Source of the DNA: Oxyruncus cristatus
Taxonomy: Eukaryota > Chordata > Aves > Passeriformes > Cotingidae
Assembly: GCA_013399855.1 (NCBI GenBank)
Contig: VXAY01001093.1
Coordinates: forward strand, 827,505-891,504
DNA: 64,000 nt
Direction: 5' to 3'
The notes under the pieces are model-generated. The model ran no database searches. It worked only from the letters and a program-made list of their open reading frames with translations, and was not told the origin of the DNA. Positions 26,849-39,241 of this stretch are shown piece after piece; the stretch's first letter is position 1; every line of letters starts with the position of its first letter. The translations under genes were made by a program, and so were the position numbers.

Positions 26849-26882
26849 TGTGTAAATAGCAATACCTGTGTAAATAGCAATA
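26849..26882. repeat. 18-bp tandem duplication
   Basis: tgtgtaaatagcaatacc is followed at once by an identical tgtgtaaatagcaata, an almost perfect direct repeat produced by recent slippage or local duplication. Confidence 0.85.
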
Positions 26883-28839
26883 GAAGGAGACATAGAGAAC
26901 TGTGGTCAATCAAATCAAAACAGTCAAAAACATTAAATCACTAAACTCATAAGGTTCTACTTCATGGGAAGCAGATTTCATTCTTTGAAATGTTTGGAGA
27001 GATATTGTTAGGCTAGCTAGGGACACTTGTTTGGAAATGAAGTTTCTAGGCACTAGTTGGTCTTGTTTGATAATGAAAATTTTTCACTGTAAAAACTGCT
27101 TTATAGAGATTGAGGATATTCAACTGTTGCTAATTTTTGATTGAAAGCAAGAGCATTTAGGTGTTTTCCAGATGTATCAAAAGAAAATCAACTAAAACCA
27201 AATGTTGAAGAGTATTCACTAGTCACTTGCAAAGCAAAGTATTGCATTTAAACCTATAAACTTTAATATTTTTCATTAGTCTCCATCATCAACCCCTATG
27301 TAAGTGTTACTGGAGAATCTCCAGACTCTATCAAACACACAAATGGTATGAATTTCATAAAAGTTGAGCTCTAAATGCACATGTTTTCACCGACTGGCAA
27401 AAAGGGTTAAGTAAGAAAGATGAGACATTCCATTCTGGCACATGCTCTCTGTGCATTTATTAAGAAGTGGAGAGTATTATAAAGCCTCATATGAGATCTT
27501 TACAATCATTTATCTACTAAATTAAAGAAGTATTTGTCTGATTATTTGGTATACTGATACAAGAATAGCTATAAAAAACTAAATAAACTAAAGTAGTAGC
27601 AAAAGGGTAAACAAAAGGAAAATGAAAACTTCCTGGTATTCTCAGTCAACACTGCTTATTTCATAATATAAGTTCTACTGCTTTTCCCTGTTGTCAGTGC
27701 TGAAGATATCGTGTAGCCACAGAAAAAAAAAAAAAGTGGATTTCTATACCAGCTTGCACTTCATCACCAAAATTGTTTGTTAAGGTCCTGTTTCTCAAAG
27801 AAGATTTAAAACTTTATAGGGATCCATAAGACAGATGTCCTTATAAATTCTGAATGTGTATTTTAGGGATAGGACCTTGGTATCTTTTCTATTGGTATGT
27901 ATGCTGCTACCAGACTTTCATTTCAAAAGTAAAATTTACTGTATTTTTTTTTTAATAGGAAAGGAAAAATGAGCACATTTAATATGTCAAACATGAAGAA
28001 ATAACATGAAGATCCCCAGTAATAGGTAGCTATTCTCCAGGGTAGGAAAAAATGGTGGCATTTTTAAATTTATGATCTTTGCATAGCACCTCTAACATAC
28101 CAGTCTACCCAAGCACCTCTTTCAAAGAGGCTAACCATTCTTCTGCTTTTGCCACCTCTACTCCAGCTGCAAGAACCTGCATTCCTTTCATCAACAACTA
28201 AACTTTTATCTTCACAAATGACCTGAATTGCCTTGTGGCAAAAAAGGAGCCTTTGCAAGCTCGTAAAAGAAAGAGAAAATCCTGCTGGGTTATAAAGTTG
28301 ATTATTCCCTGTCAAGCCTGAGTGGATTCCATAGAGAATACAAATCAAACCTTCAAATGAAAGTGATGGGTTCAATGATTTGGGCCTCCCCTGCAACCTT
28401 GCTTATTTTGCATATCTGAACTTTACAGTTTTTGTCCGGTAGAAATATCCATTGGATACTTTGTGTGCAGCTAATGTCAGAAAAACTGTTAATTCTTTAA
28501 TGAAAAAGTAGGAATAACTTCTTGAAATAGAATTGTTTCAACTTTTATGTAGAAAACATCTCAGAACTGAATTGTAACTTTTTTCCTTTGAAAATTCACT
28601 GCTTGTATAAAACTTTTCTACATTTAAATTGCATAGTTGATTATGAGAAAATATACTCAGCTCTTTTAAAACTTCTCATTTCAGTACATTTTTCGTCTGT
28701 AAAGTTACATATTTAGTGCATTCACTTCAAGGAAAATTAAATTGTCAATTCAATGCTTGAAATCTAATAAATAATATTTGGAAAAAATATATTCTTACTA
28801 TACATATAAAAATAAGACAAATTATATCTCTAAACATTT

Positions 28840-28876
28840 TTTAAGTGCATCAAACAGAAATTTTGATGCACTTAAA
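28840..28876. other. Perfect 15-bp-stem hairpin
   Basis: The arms tttaagtgcatcaaa (28840-28854) and tttgatgcacttaaa (28862-28876) are exact reverse complements around a 7-nt loop (cagaaat). The stem is shorter than a typical pre-miRNA and no known miRNA seed is recognised. It may be a cruciform-prone element or the remnant of a small inverted duplication. Confidence 0.85.
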
Positions 28877-31540
28877 GAAGGATATTTCATAAGCAGGAAT
28901 ACAAAAACATGTATATCCCAAGTGAATTGTTTAGTCCTCTGCTTTTATATAAACTACATAAAAAATGCAGTTTAGAATTTTTTTGAGAAATTTTTAAATT
29001 AAAAAAGTGGGAAATTGTTTTCCTGAGGCTTCATTAAAGGCTTTATAAAGGCTTACAACAATTAGGATAGATAAAATCAATATATTTACATTGTTTCATT
29101 CAAAGATTTACATGCTTTACCATTGAAACAGTGAAAAACAAGTAAGAAATTGTTGTATAATTTTTCTTGCTTTATTTTAAAAAGTTTCTGCATCTTTTAA
29201 CATCTCATTTTTTGAAGTAGCAAAATAATGTATAAAATTAATAAATGGTGATAGACTTTACTATAAATATTGCCTCTGTTGCCAAGTAAAGTCACATACA
29301 AAGCAGAACATTGCAAACATACATTCATTCATGAATGAATAAAAAATCGGGTCTTTTTTATTTTTTTTCTGTATGTTTTTTCTGTGGCTACATGCTGTAT
29401 TAAAACACTCACAAAGCAACATTAAAACTGTAATGGTTCTATTTGTATTGTGGGTTTTATAATGCCAGCAGATCAATAATGCTAGGGTTTTCCTAACATT
29501 TAGAACTGCTTAAGTACATCCCTAATGCTTCAGTATGCTGTTCTTTTACATCAGAAATTTTTAGTAATGAAAAGGTAAGCTGAAGTGCTGACCATGTTGA
29601 CATATGATCCAAAATGGCTCTCTATGCAATGACTCACTCAGAATCTTTGGATACAAATGAAAATTCTCTCACTGATCTCAGCTCTCATTTAATTATTCTT
29701 ACTAAGATGGCAGTTTTGCAAAACAGAGAGATTGATCTGAAAATAGTGGGAAAGTAAGCTCAGGTGCTCCATTTCTGCAGTCAGGTCTACAACCACTTGG
29801 TTGAAGGGTAGCACCAATGAGATCTATGTCAGCTTTAGGTATGTTTGAGGTTTCAATCTCTCAGAGCAGATGCATAAATAACAAGCTCACTGATCTTAAG
29901 TATGGTGTAGGCTGCAATTTATAAAACAGAGCTGTAGGTACAGAGGAAATTCATGGTCAGATTGCAGAATCTCTGAAATACAAATTCTTCTACTACATGA
30001 TATTCAAACCGTCCAGCTATGGAATTAAATGTCTACATTCTTTAAATGTGTTCATTAAAATTGAAGAGAATTCATCATGAAAGGGAAAGTGTACATCTGT
30101 GAAATTAAAAAAAAAGGGGTGGTGTAAGAAAATGGTTAACCATAAGACAGTAACCAAGTCTTCTTTTGCTTGTTCTCACTGCATTTCATTCATAGTGACT
30201 GTTGGCAGCACTCAGTGTGTGGGGTTTATATATGTATTTATAGATATATACATATTGCTTATATAGGAAGCATAGACACTTGAAAATAATTTTGTTTTCT
30301 CAAATCATGTTACAGAGGCCAACCTGCCCCTTTTAAAGCTGCAGCTCTTGGACCAGAGACATCAAAACTGGAAATGTCTCCACATTTGTCCAAAGGTGCC
30401 TGATAAAAAAAAAAAAAAGACTAGTTTCTTAGTTTTCTAAGCGACTTGATTAATTTAAAAAAAAATATCCTTCTGTTCTAGCATTACATGGACAACACTA
30501 CAAAGTTTACTAAGTCGGTCAAATTTGAAGATCTGAGTCAAATACAACTCACTGTTTTATAAGTAAAGATCTTTGGTTCACATTAGTTTTGCAACTTGTG
30601 TTATCATAACATTATAAGAAATTGTAATAATACAAGGAAAAGAAGCTTTGGTCTGAGCAGTTTAAGCCCTCTTAAAAATGGATTATGAAAGATTAAAATC
30701 AGAAGATTAAATTGAATACTGAACCTCTAAACTTCTCACACATCCCCATTTTAGTTATTTTTGTAACTGATGAGCTAGGCTGACAACACAATGACACAAA
30801 GATCTGATTTGTCAGTGCAATACAGTGCAATTAATTTGGGGTTAAGATGGAACATCAGTATAGTTTTTAACAGAAGTTAGAACACTTTTGTAGTGCCTTG
30901 ACATTTACCATATCTACCTCAGTAATTACCACTGCTTTTCTAAATACAAATTTATGTTTAAAAAAAAAAAAAAAAACCCAACAAAAAAAATCTGAAAACT
31001 TAAAAATGAATAGGTCTTTTTTATGCTAAATTGTCACAAACCAGATTGGATATTGATGGAAAGAAGAAAAAAACCTTTCCAACCACTTCTGCAAACTAGA
31101 AGAATTTATATATATATAAAGTTATACGTCTGATTCTGGCCACAGAAACTGGAGGCAATCAAGAACAGCTCATATTTGACACAGAACCCATGAAAAATGA
31201 GATCAGTGATAAACTCCGGTGATTTAAAGATGACAGAGGCTGACTTGTCATTAACAGTACCACTGTTGCATTTTAAATGAAGGGGGGAAAAAAAAATCCA
31301 ACTAAACTATAGCAGATGCTATAAAACGAATGACCAAGGTTGTGGTGGTGATCAAATATGTTGTCTCCTGTTCTTTCTTTACTACAGATTCCAGCTACAA
31401 ATATTGGCCCATCAGATGTTAAACAAGGCTTAAGAAAAATGTTACACAGATGCACTGACAATGGCACCTATCAGCATACAGCAAATTCTAGGTAGAATAC
31501 AGGTATTCTTAAACTTGCCCTGTAGCCAGGAAATGGAGCT

Positions 31541-31563
31541 GGGGGGGAGAGGATAAGGGGGGG
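31541..31563 (+). other. G-rich tract, possible G-quadruplex
   Basis: Two runs of seven G are separated by agaggataa. Each run can supply two GGG blocks, so the tract formally fits a four-run G-quadruplex pattern on the plus strand. There is no gene context to suggest a role. Confidence 0.5.
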
Positions 31564-34324
31564 ACAGTACTGCTGAAGAGAGGAGCAATAATCGTCTTCA
31601 ATGCTTCTCCCTTAGACTTCAGCCTCTGTAAATTAGCATGACAGATGTATGATCTGGGAATTTTTCCAGATTAATTTTTAAGAAATTAAAGCATTCAGCA
31701 CTGGGTATGCTAGGAATGTTTCAGATTTACTGGGTTTTTTTTTGTCTATCACAATGCCCTGAATGCTTACAGATGCACTCTGATCCCATGCTTGCTTACC
31801 TGAGAACTTTGACAATTAAACCTGGTTACCAGGACTCAAAGAACAAATCTTGTTTTTCTCACTTCAGTCCCACAAAGACCAAAATCTATTCTACAAATGT
31901 TCTGATTGATAGGTAAAAATTAACAATGCATGAGTGCAGGTCTACCAACTAAATTTGGTGAAAGGGGAAATGGCTAATGCAACTGTTTGAGTGCAACATA
32001 TGGCCAGAGCATAACTTTAGATAATTCTGCTCATGCACTCTAAGAAGCTGCTATCAATGCACCTGAACAACTCTAATCATAGAAAGAAACACAAACCCAC
32101 ACACTTGCATATAAAGAGGAACACCACTAAGAAATTTGGGTGAGTAGGTCACCCTGATCAAAAAAGGTCAGAGTTCTTTTGCAGTAAATGTTGCAAACTA
32201 AGTGAATGTCAAAGTTGGAAAATGTCAGAGAGCATAAACAGGAATTACTAGCATTGTAGTGTTGTCTACAGACCACAACCTTCAGGTGCCACACAAACAG
32301 AGAAGAGATACAGCCTAGTTCGAAACAGATTATAAACTAAGTGAAAGAATACAGTTTGACAGGAAATGTAAGAAGCAATAGAAATATTACTCTGTTTTCC
32401 TGATGACAAACTAAGCTATGAAAAAATTAATAGATAACTCTATATTGTGAAGGTTTTGAACCACTACTTTTCATTGCTCCAGAAAGAAATAGGCTCACAA
32501 AATCTGAAAACATATTCTTGAGTAAAGTGCCCCAGCTTCTTAAATACCAATTGATTGGAGTATGCACAACTACTTAGGTCCCAAACTTGTAAAGTAGTTA
32601 GACCTGAAGTCTCAAAAAAATTTTCAAAATGGGTCTTTACCTAAAGGATTTATTTAATTTAGTCCTCATGAGAAGGAATGGAAATAACTCCCCATATACT
32701 TGGGAATCTTTTCACCTACTGCAGGTGCCTGAAAGGTAGAGCTCTAACCAGCTCTGGACTCCCTGTATAGTTAAGAGAGAGATACAAGTATTCCAGAAGG
32801 TGAATCATCCTTCCTAAAGTAGGATGAATGCCACTGTAGGACTGCTTTTCCTTCTCCTTTAATTGCAGAGGGAACCCTGACCAGCTCAGAATAGATACAT
32901 ACCCTTATATTGAGTAACATCAGGTGATGTGGTAGGAAGATGATTTCATTACATGAAAGGTTGAGTGGAACATTATTTCCAGGGGCTTGTTTTTTATAAA
33001 TTTGTTGAAGGAAAGAGCAGAACAGGTTGAGCTACAGAAGCATTCTTCATCAGGATGTGAGTTGCTATATCTGGTTTGTTTATTTAAAAGCAGATTAAAA
33101 AGGATTTGTTAGGAGTGTAGAAATATGCAAATGAAAAAAAAAGTATAGGTGATTTGTTACTCTAACAAAACAAAATCCAACATGACACAGTGTATAAAAA
33201 AATGAAACACTAGACATTATTCAGACAAGATATAAATTACACACTGAACATGACAACATGACCAGAGTGAAGAAATGCTTCATTATTTCAAATTTTTAAC
33301 AAAAGTTGGGATAACTTCTTCAAGAGAGTGCTCTAAGCTAAATAGGATACATCGGAAAAAATAATGGTATGGGTCTAATCCAGCTTTAAATCTCTTCCAT
33401 CTCAGAGGCCTGACTGACTACAAAATCTTGAATGACAGATATCTTCAGATGACTCAAGCTATAATATGATTAATTGCGAAATGGCCTTTGTTACAGATGA
33501 CTCCTAATGTACGATAAACTTACTTGAACTGTTGAGGCATGTAAAGTCTTCCAGCTGTAGATACTTCCCTCTTAAGTCCTGTATCTTTGTTGCTTCTGTA
33601 GAAGGCAAACATCTCCTTTTTTGCCTAAATTATTTTCCGGAGTATAATCTTTGAAATCTGGTTTTAATCTTGAGAGAGTGTCTCTGAGCTCATTCCCCAG
33701 TCAAATCCACCCATTTTGCAACTGTACCAGTTTGAAAGGAACAGTGTCAAGCTCTTCTCACAATGCTACAGGGACTCATAGAAAAAAAAAATGATTTAAG
33801 CATTTATTTTCATTTTAAAGAAGTGTTCAAGAAATAATCTAATTTTATCCAATCTTTGCATTGAGCCTCTTCTTCCAAATCTGTCACTAGTTTTCAGCAG
33901 AACTAGATTTTCTCTTATTTTATTCTTGCCATCTTTCAAAAATTCTGTGACTTTATTTCCCTTTGAGTTGGTTTGTTCTACACGCAACTTTTCATACCTT
34001 ATAAGTTTTGGTTAAACATTTGGGTTTTATCCAAAATGATACATTTTTAATTTTCATATAGACACTGGTGACTAGTCATCTCTCACACTGGACACCAGAC
34101 TGATAGAAGTCAGCTATGTTCTATGATCAATACAATAAAATGTCTTATTAATAGAATTATTATCTCCTTCTCCCCTCCTGTTCCTCAAATACCTGTTATA
34201 TATCTGCTTTTCACAGTATAGATACATTTCAAGGCATCTATGAGAATGCTCATTTTCCAACTGTTATGGTTATTGCTTTGTAAATTAAGGCATAGATTCT
34301 AATGAGGTTTGTGTTTGTTTTTTA

Positions 34325-34391
34325 GTTGTGTTTTGTTGTTGTTGTTTTTGTGTGGGTTTTTTTTGTTGTTGTTGTTGTTTCTTTTTTTTTA
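34325..34391 (+). repeat. G/T-only strand-asymmetric tract with (GTT)n
   Basis: The plus strand from 34325 to 34380 contains only G and T, including two GTT/TTG microsatellite runs, followed by a C and nine T. The opposite strand is correspondingly A/C only. Confidence 0.85.
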
Positions 34392-36694
34392 ACACAACTA
34401 TTGCTGTATTGACACTGGGAAAATATGTCTGTTTATTGTAGACCAAATAGTTTCCTTAAAACATTCTAAACACATGCAAAAGTTCATGATGCATAATGAT
34501 TTCAGTATTTCTTTTAGGTAGGTGTTCTGTATTTCAGAGGATCCATATGTGCTACAAACAGTGAACAATCAGGAACACTCACTGATTATGATATGATTTT
34601 TTTTTGGCAGCCTCTTTCTGTAGCTCTGACAGAATTGTAGTGATGCATTAGTCATTTGCATAGAAAAGATCTTGGTCCATGACAGTCATTTATTGGTGGT
34701 GCCATCTGCACTTTTGTGAGTTGATTCTAAGATAAAAAAGTATATTTGGTTCATTGGTACTTTAAAAATTTGGATGCAGTCCTAGTCCTTTTCAGCTAAC
34801 AGTGAAAAAATAAACAAAAAGTGTAACTTGCTTGCTTATTATGAACTAAACCTTAAAAATTAATTAGAAGGACTGAAATAAAAATTCAGTTGAATCACAA
34901 AATAACTCACAAAGACTCCTGGGTTTTTCACTGTATCTCAAGGATTTCTGTAACATGTATTTCCACATGTATTTTCAAACTGCCCATCATACTTCCTGGA
35001 GCTATTTACATAAATTGTATTGTACAAAACCTCAGTCATAACAGCAGTAAAACTATGGTTCCTCCTTGTTGAGGTCTCTTCTCATTTGTATTTTGTACAC
35101 ATTTGAGGACAAATCTAGTGCTCAGTAAGAAAATATTCTTTTTCTGACTGCGGGTGTCTGCAAATGGAAAGAAACATACTCAGTTCGATTACTGGTAGAA
35201 AAAAATTCCTTAACTGAGTATTCTTCCCTGTGACTGTTCTGATCCTATTAAGTACACTTTAGAGGATGTAAATTTAAGAAGCATCGTCTGTTGCTGTTGC
35301 CATGATAAGACTCATGGAGTTTGCAGATCGTTGAATTAATTAGGCTCAGGCTCATGCAGGGTTTTTTAGATTAGTGAGCATGTACTGAATCCAGAACTAG
35401 AGAAAAAAAAATCTTACACTGACTTACAGAAACGCTTACAGTCCTTTATACCTGATGAAAAACAGATCCTTGGAGCTTCAGTCTTAACAGAACACCTTAC
35501 CTCAGAATAAACTACATAGTGCGTATTGACGGTTGCAAACATGAGGATTCCCTGATGTTCATGTATTTAAATAAAGAATATGAAGTGAAATTTTGACTAC
35601 ATTAAAAAACAACAGAAATCTCCTTGACCTAATTGGATCAGGATTTCTATCATGGATTTTAAGCAAAGCAATTTTCTTCTTTTGAAAATGTGGAAAAAAA
35701 TTAAGCATTATTCTCTAACAGTAACTGATACGCAGCGTCAAGGAATATAGGAATTCCTGCTCAAAAGAGTTTATGTTATGGCCACAGAATCAGTAAGAAA
35801 GCAGAGATGAAGGAGTGTTTTTCCCATTCAGATTAATCCAGACAACTGTATTTCTTCTGTTTCCACTACTTTTTCATATGCACAATACAAAGGGATTGAT
35901 AAAATAATTTCTCAACTAAGTTGTGGCATTCATGAGTGAAACTTGGGCTTAAACTCCAAGAGATTTCACAGCTTTATCTAATCTTCCAGTCTGACAAAGG
36001 AAATTTTTCTATGCTCTTAGCAATACCAGTTTTAGAGATGATATTGTGAATCTGAAAGCACAAGTTTCTTGCACTGCAAAACAGAAAAGTTTGCCTGAGA
36101 TGTGATAGTCAAATGTCAAGACATTTAAGAATTTAGATCATTGTTTTAAAATCCAAGGAAATTATTGTATAATTCTTTGTAATTTTTAAAAAATAATTCA
36201 AGCTTCATGTATTTTTGTTTCAAAACTTTAGAATAGAAAAACTTCATTAAGATCTATTCAATAGTTTAAATTATAAAAAAATTCAAAATAAAAAATGATT
36301 TCCTCAATACTAAAGAAGGTATTTTCTATCCCAGTTTAGGGATGAGTTATCTTTTAATCAGTCCATTAATATGGGGCAGGAAAACTAAATTAGTAGATGG
36401 CTACATCTAGTCTATAATCACTGAGGAAAAGTGATTTAATTCTTCTTTTTCTTGACTTTTTATTTCAATAAGAAGTTTTAAAAGTCTATACTGAACAGTA
36501 ATACATTTTAAAACAACTATTCCCTCAACAGTAAATAACTAAGGCAAAATATGATTCCTTTTTCCAAATGCCTATGAATTTTGAACTACAGAGAAATATC
36601 AAGAACCATGATAACTGCACTCCATTTCTGCCACTTACTTTTTTTTTTATAAGAAAATTTCATGTAATATGTAACTTTGATTCTTCCTTTGCAG

Positions 36695-36818
36695 GACTCT
36701 GTTTAATCATCCACACCATAACTATAATATACATGTGGAAAGTACATGCTTCAGTTAGTGTTATAAATTTAATGAATACTTCTAAAACATTCTGGGATCC
36801 TGAGAAGGAGGCCCTCAT
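36695..36818 (+). other. Candidate internal exon (unconfirmed)
   Basis: The splice borders are the best of any plus-strand candidate: a pyrimidine-rich acceptor (gattcttcctttgcag) and a strong donor (cat|gtaagtat). The 124 bp are open in a single frame, with two leading and two trailing bases. The encoded peptide has a hydrophobic start (LCLIIHTITIIYMW), then KVHASVSVINLMN and TSKTFWDPEKEAL. The other two frames carry stops. If coding, the first third could be part of a membrane segment. Product not recognised, and a pseudo-exon remains possible. Confidence 0.2.
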
Positions 36819-37256
36819 GTAAGTATAGAATACTAGTAGTTGTCTTGCTTTCTTCTGCAAGAAACAATGCTTAATTGCTCTTCCAAATATGCCTCTCCAA
36901 GGGAACATGACATGTTTGAGGAACACAAGGGGAACCTTCTATTGTGGAATGCTCTAACAGGCTCTAAGCAAAGGGGTAATAATGCCTGAATTCACTTGAG
37001 AGAGGAGGGCAAAGTAATACGGAAAAAAATGACAGAATACCATTCCGTCACATCCTTCTCTTTTGTCTGAGGTTGAACTACAGGAACTCACAGCAACAAG
37101 GGGTCTTAGATAGTGACAAGCCAGTGTCAGAATGTTCCAATTTATTGGATTATGTTTTACCCATTAGGATATCTTTAACTTCAAAAAATTTTGCAACTCC
37201 ATTGAAAAGGATTAAAACATTTAAATGAAAATTATATAATGATTTTGAAACATATC

Positions 37257-37273
37257 TTTTTTTTTTTTTTTTT
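37257..37273. repeat. T homopolymer (17 nt)
   Basis: Seventeen consecutive T are followed by AATT and a run of seven G, so length errors in the assembly are likely here. Confidence 0.9.
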
Positions 37274-39241
37274 AATTTGGGGGGGAAAGGGAAGATTATA
37301 GAATAAATTATAGCCTTATAAATTTCAACTTACTTATACAACAAGTTTTTCCAGTGCATATTGTAACACTAAAATTACAGCACAGAGACATTATCAATGC
37401 ATACAAACATGAGTCAAAATAGAACCATATTGGGCAGTATAAAGCTTTGGAACATTCAACTAATGATAATGAAAACTGGCTTATAAAAATTCAAACACCA
37501 TTTTGTGAAACTATTATAAAGCTAGAAGCTTGGGAATTAGACAGAGTACCCACACAGCAGGAGAGTACAAATGAACACCTACGCAGATGGCAGCTATAAG
37601 AACTGAACAACCACCATTCTATATAATAGAAAGAAGCAAAATGAAGTGCCGATTGTAAGTGGTGCTTAACTTTATTAAGCTAAGAGAACACTATTACTGA
37701 AAGTCTGTATCTGACAAAGGGAAATTACTTTGTTGTAATCATGTTCATGAGCTGTCTTATGCAGTCAAAGGCCTGCCATTCATTTAAATTAAACTGTAGC
37801 CTTTAAAATGTTAATTAGATGTTAAAGCCAGATGCAATATTGAAGAACCTTTAATTTATAAGTTTCAACCATTTTTCTTGAAACATTCTCGCGTGTTTGT
37901 AACAGAACAACAGGCATGGATGGATTTGTGACAGTATCAAAAGACTAACTTACCATATATATTCCTTTTGTTGTCTTTGAGAGCTGTTCTGTATACATTA
38001 ATGAGTATATACAATAAATACCTCTTTGAAAGTTATATTCCTGAAGTTAAATTAGAAGACAGAAATTGACTGTATAATAATTTTTTAAATTATTTTTTAG
38101 ACACTACTTCTCCTAAGGTTAGAAAAGACCTATTTGATTGCAGCTTTCCTCCACTTCGGTGTTCAGTCTGCTTGAAGTATTCCCAATATACATGGACAAA
38201 TTCAGCAAGACCAGTGGTAGTATTATGGAACCAACCATTTATGAAAACAAAACCGTTGAGCTGACAAAAGCATGTTCAAACAGCAGTATTGATGCTACTG
38301 TGAAGTACAGATTGAACACTTCCACCCACCCAGGAACATTAATCAGAATGAGATTTGTGATACAGAATGGTAAAGCTCAGGGGATGATGAAGTCATTTAA
38401 TGGGGGAAAGGTTTTTCTGAGGAACAAGCATCTGCATTTGTCAAGCTCAGATTTACATAATCAAAACCAGTGAATACAAATTTTATTTTCCACCAAATTC
38501 AATTTCAATGGGTCTGAGAACCTACTCCTACCACTGAATTAAACTGGATCATGGCTGATCAGCACTCCAAAAATGAAAATTTACCATAGCCATGGATGCA
38601 TTTATTTATTTAAAAAAAATAGCATGCCCCAAACTAACAAGTGACTGTTTTTTTACAAGACTTACTTAGAAACCAGAGAATGTAAACTTTAAACTGTGTT
38701 GTGTTTTGGACTCTCAATATTCGTTCTCATAAAAATTATTTTGGAGTATAACTTAGAACAAATAATTTTTGTGTAGACTTCTAATCTTCATTATAATTAA
38801 GAAAGATTTTTTTTTTGCCATTTCAGTTAAAGTCCTGTTTGACTTCAGTTGCTCGAAACTATCTACTTATTAGGTGTTAACTTCCACCAATGCCACAGCC
38901 TTGGAAACTACAATCATTACATATAATTGTGCATATCTCGTTGTATTCACATAGCAGGAAAAAATTCTGATAGAAGACTTCTCATGCTGGGTATAGCATT
39001 AAAGTTATTTGTATTCCTAGCAGTTCCCAGCTGATCCAGGTTTGAAGGCAGTGTGTTATTATTTGAATATTTTGGGTGAGGGACCAATGTTGGAACACGT
39101 ATAACAGGACATATATGGTACTGTAACGTAATTCTGAAGTTCTATTATTAAGTCTTGTAAACCATGCAAATGGAGAATAAAAAAAAATCCAAAGAAAAGG
39201 CCCACAAAAATATGAAGTGGAGAACACTTCTGTTTAACCCC

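Larger units (their letters stand above)
23920..31540. other. Unique AT-rich DNA with small repeats
   Basis: No RNA gene or known transposon is recognised. Contents worth noting are an 18-bp tandem duplication (26849-26882), a perfect 15-bp-stem hairpin (28840-28876), an 18-bp palindrome at 29323-29340 (attcattcatgaatgaat), and A runs near 27722, 30404 and 30960. Candidate exon 26478-26572 is listed separately. A 108-codon minus-strand frame at 28070-28396 has no recognisable domain. Confidence 0.5.
31564..39241. other. Unique AT-rich DNA with candidate conserved blocks
   Basis: No gene or transposon is recognised. Contents are a G/T-only tract at 34325-34380, T runs near 34382 and 37257, a 112-codon plus-strand frame at 38138-38473 directly after a stop, and segments (34615-34720, 37640-37870) whose mix of homeodomain-like TAAT cores and low-repeat composition resembles vertebrate conserved non-coding DNA. 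The latter cannot be verified without alignment. Confidence 0.45.

Noticed and set aside
28070..28396. 108-codon minus-strand frame
   Set aside because: No recognisable family, no clear splice borders, within chance expectation.
30960..30976. A17 tract as the poly(A) tail of a processed pseudogene
   Set aside because: No polyadenylation signal and no open or gene-like sequence immediately upstream. Treated as a simple homopolymer.
35501..35551. 51-bp minus-strand pseudo-exon (gag|gtaagg donor), open for 17 codons
   Set aside because: Too short for the open frame to be informative, and the acceptor is poor in pyrimidines.
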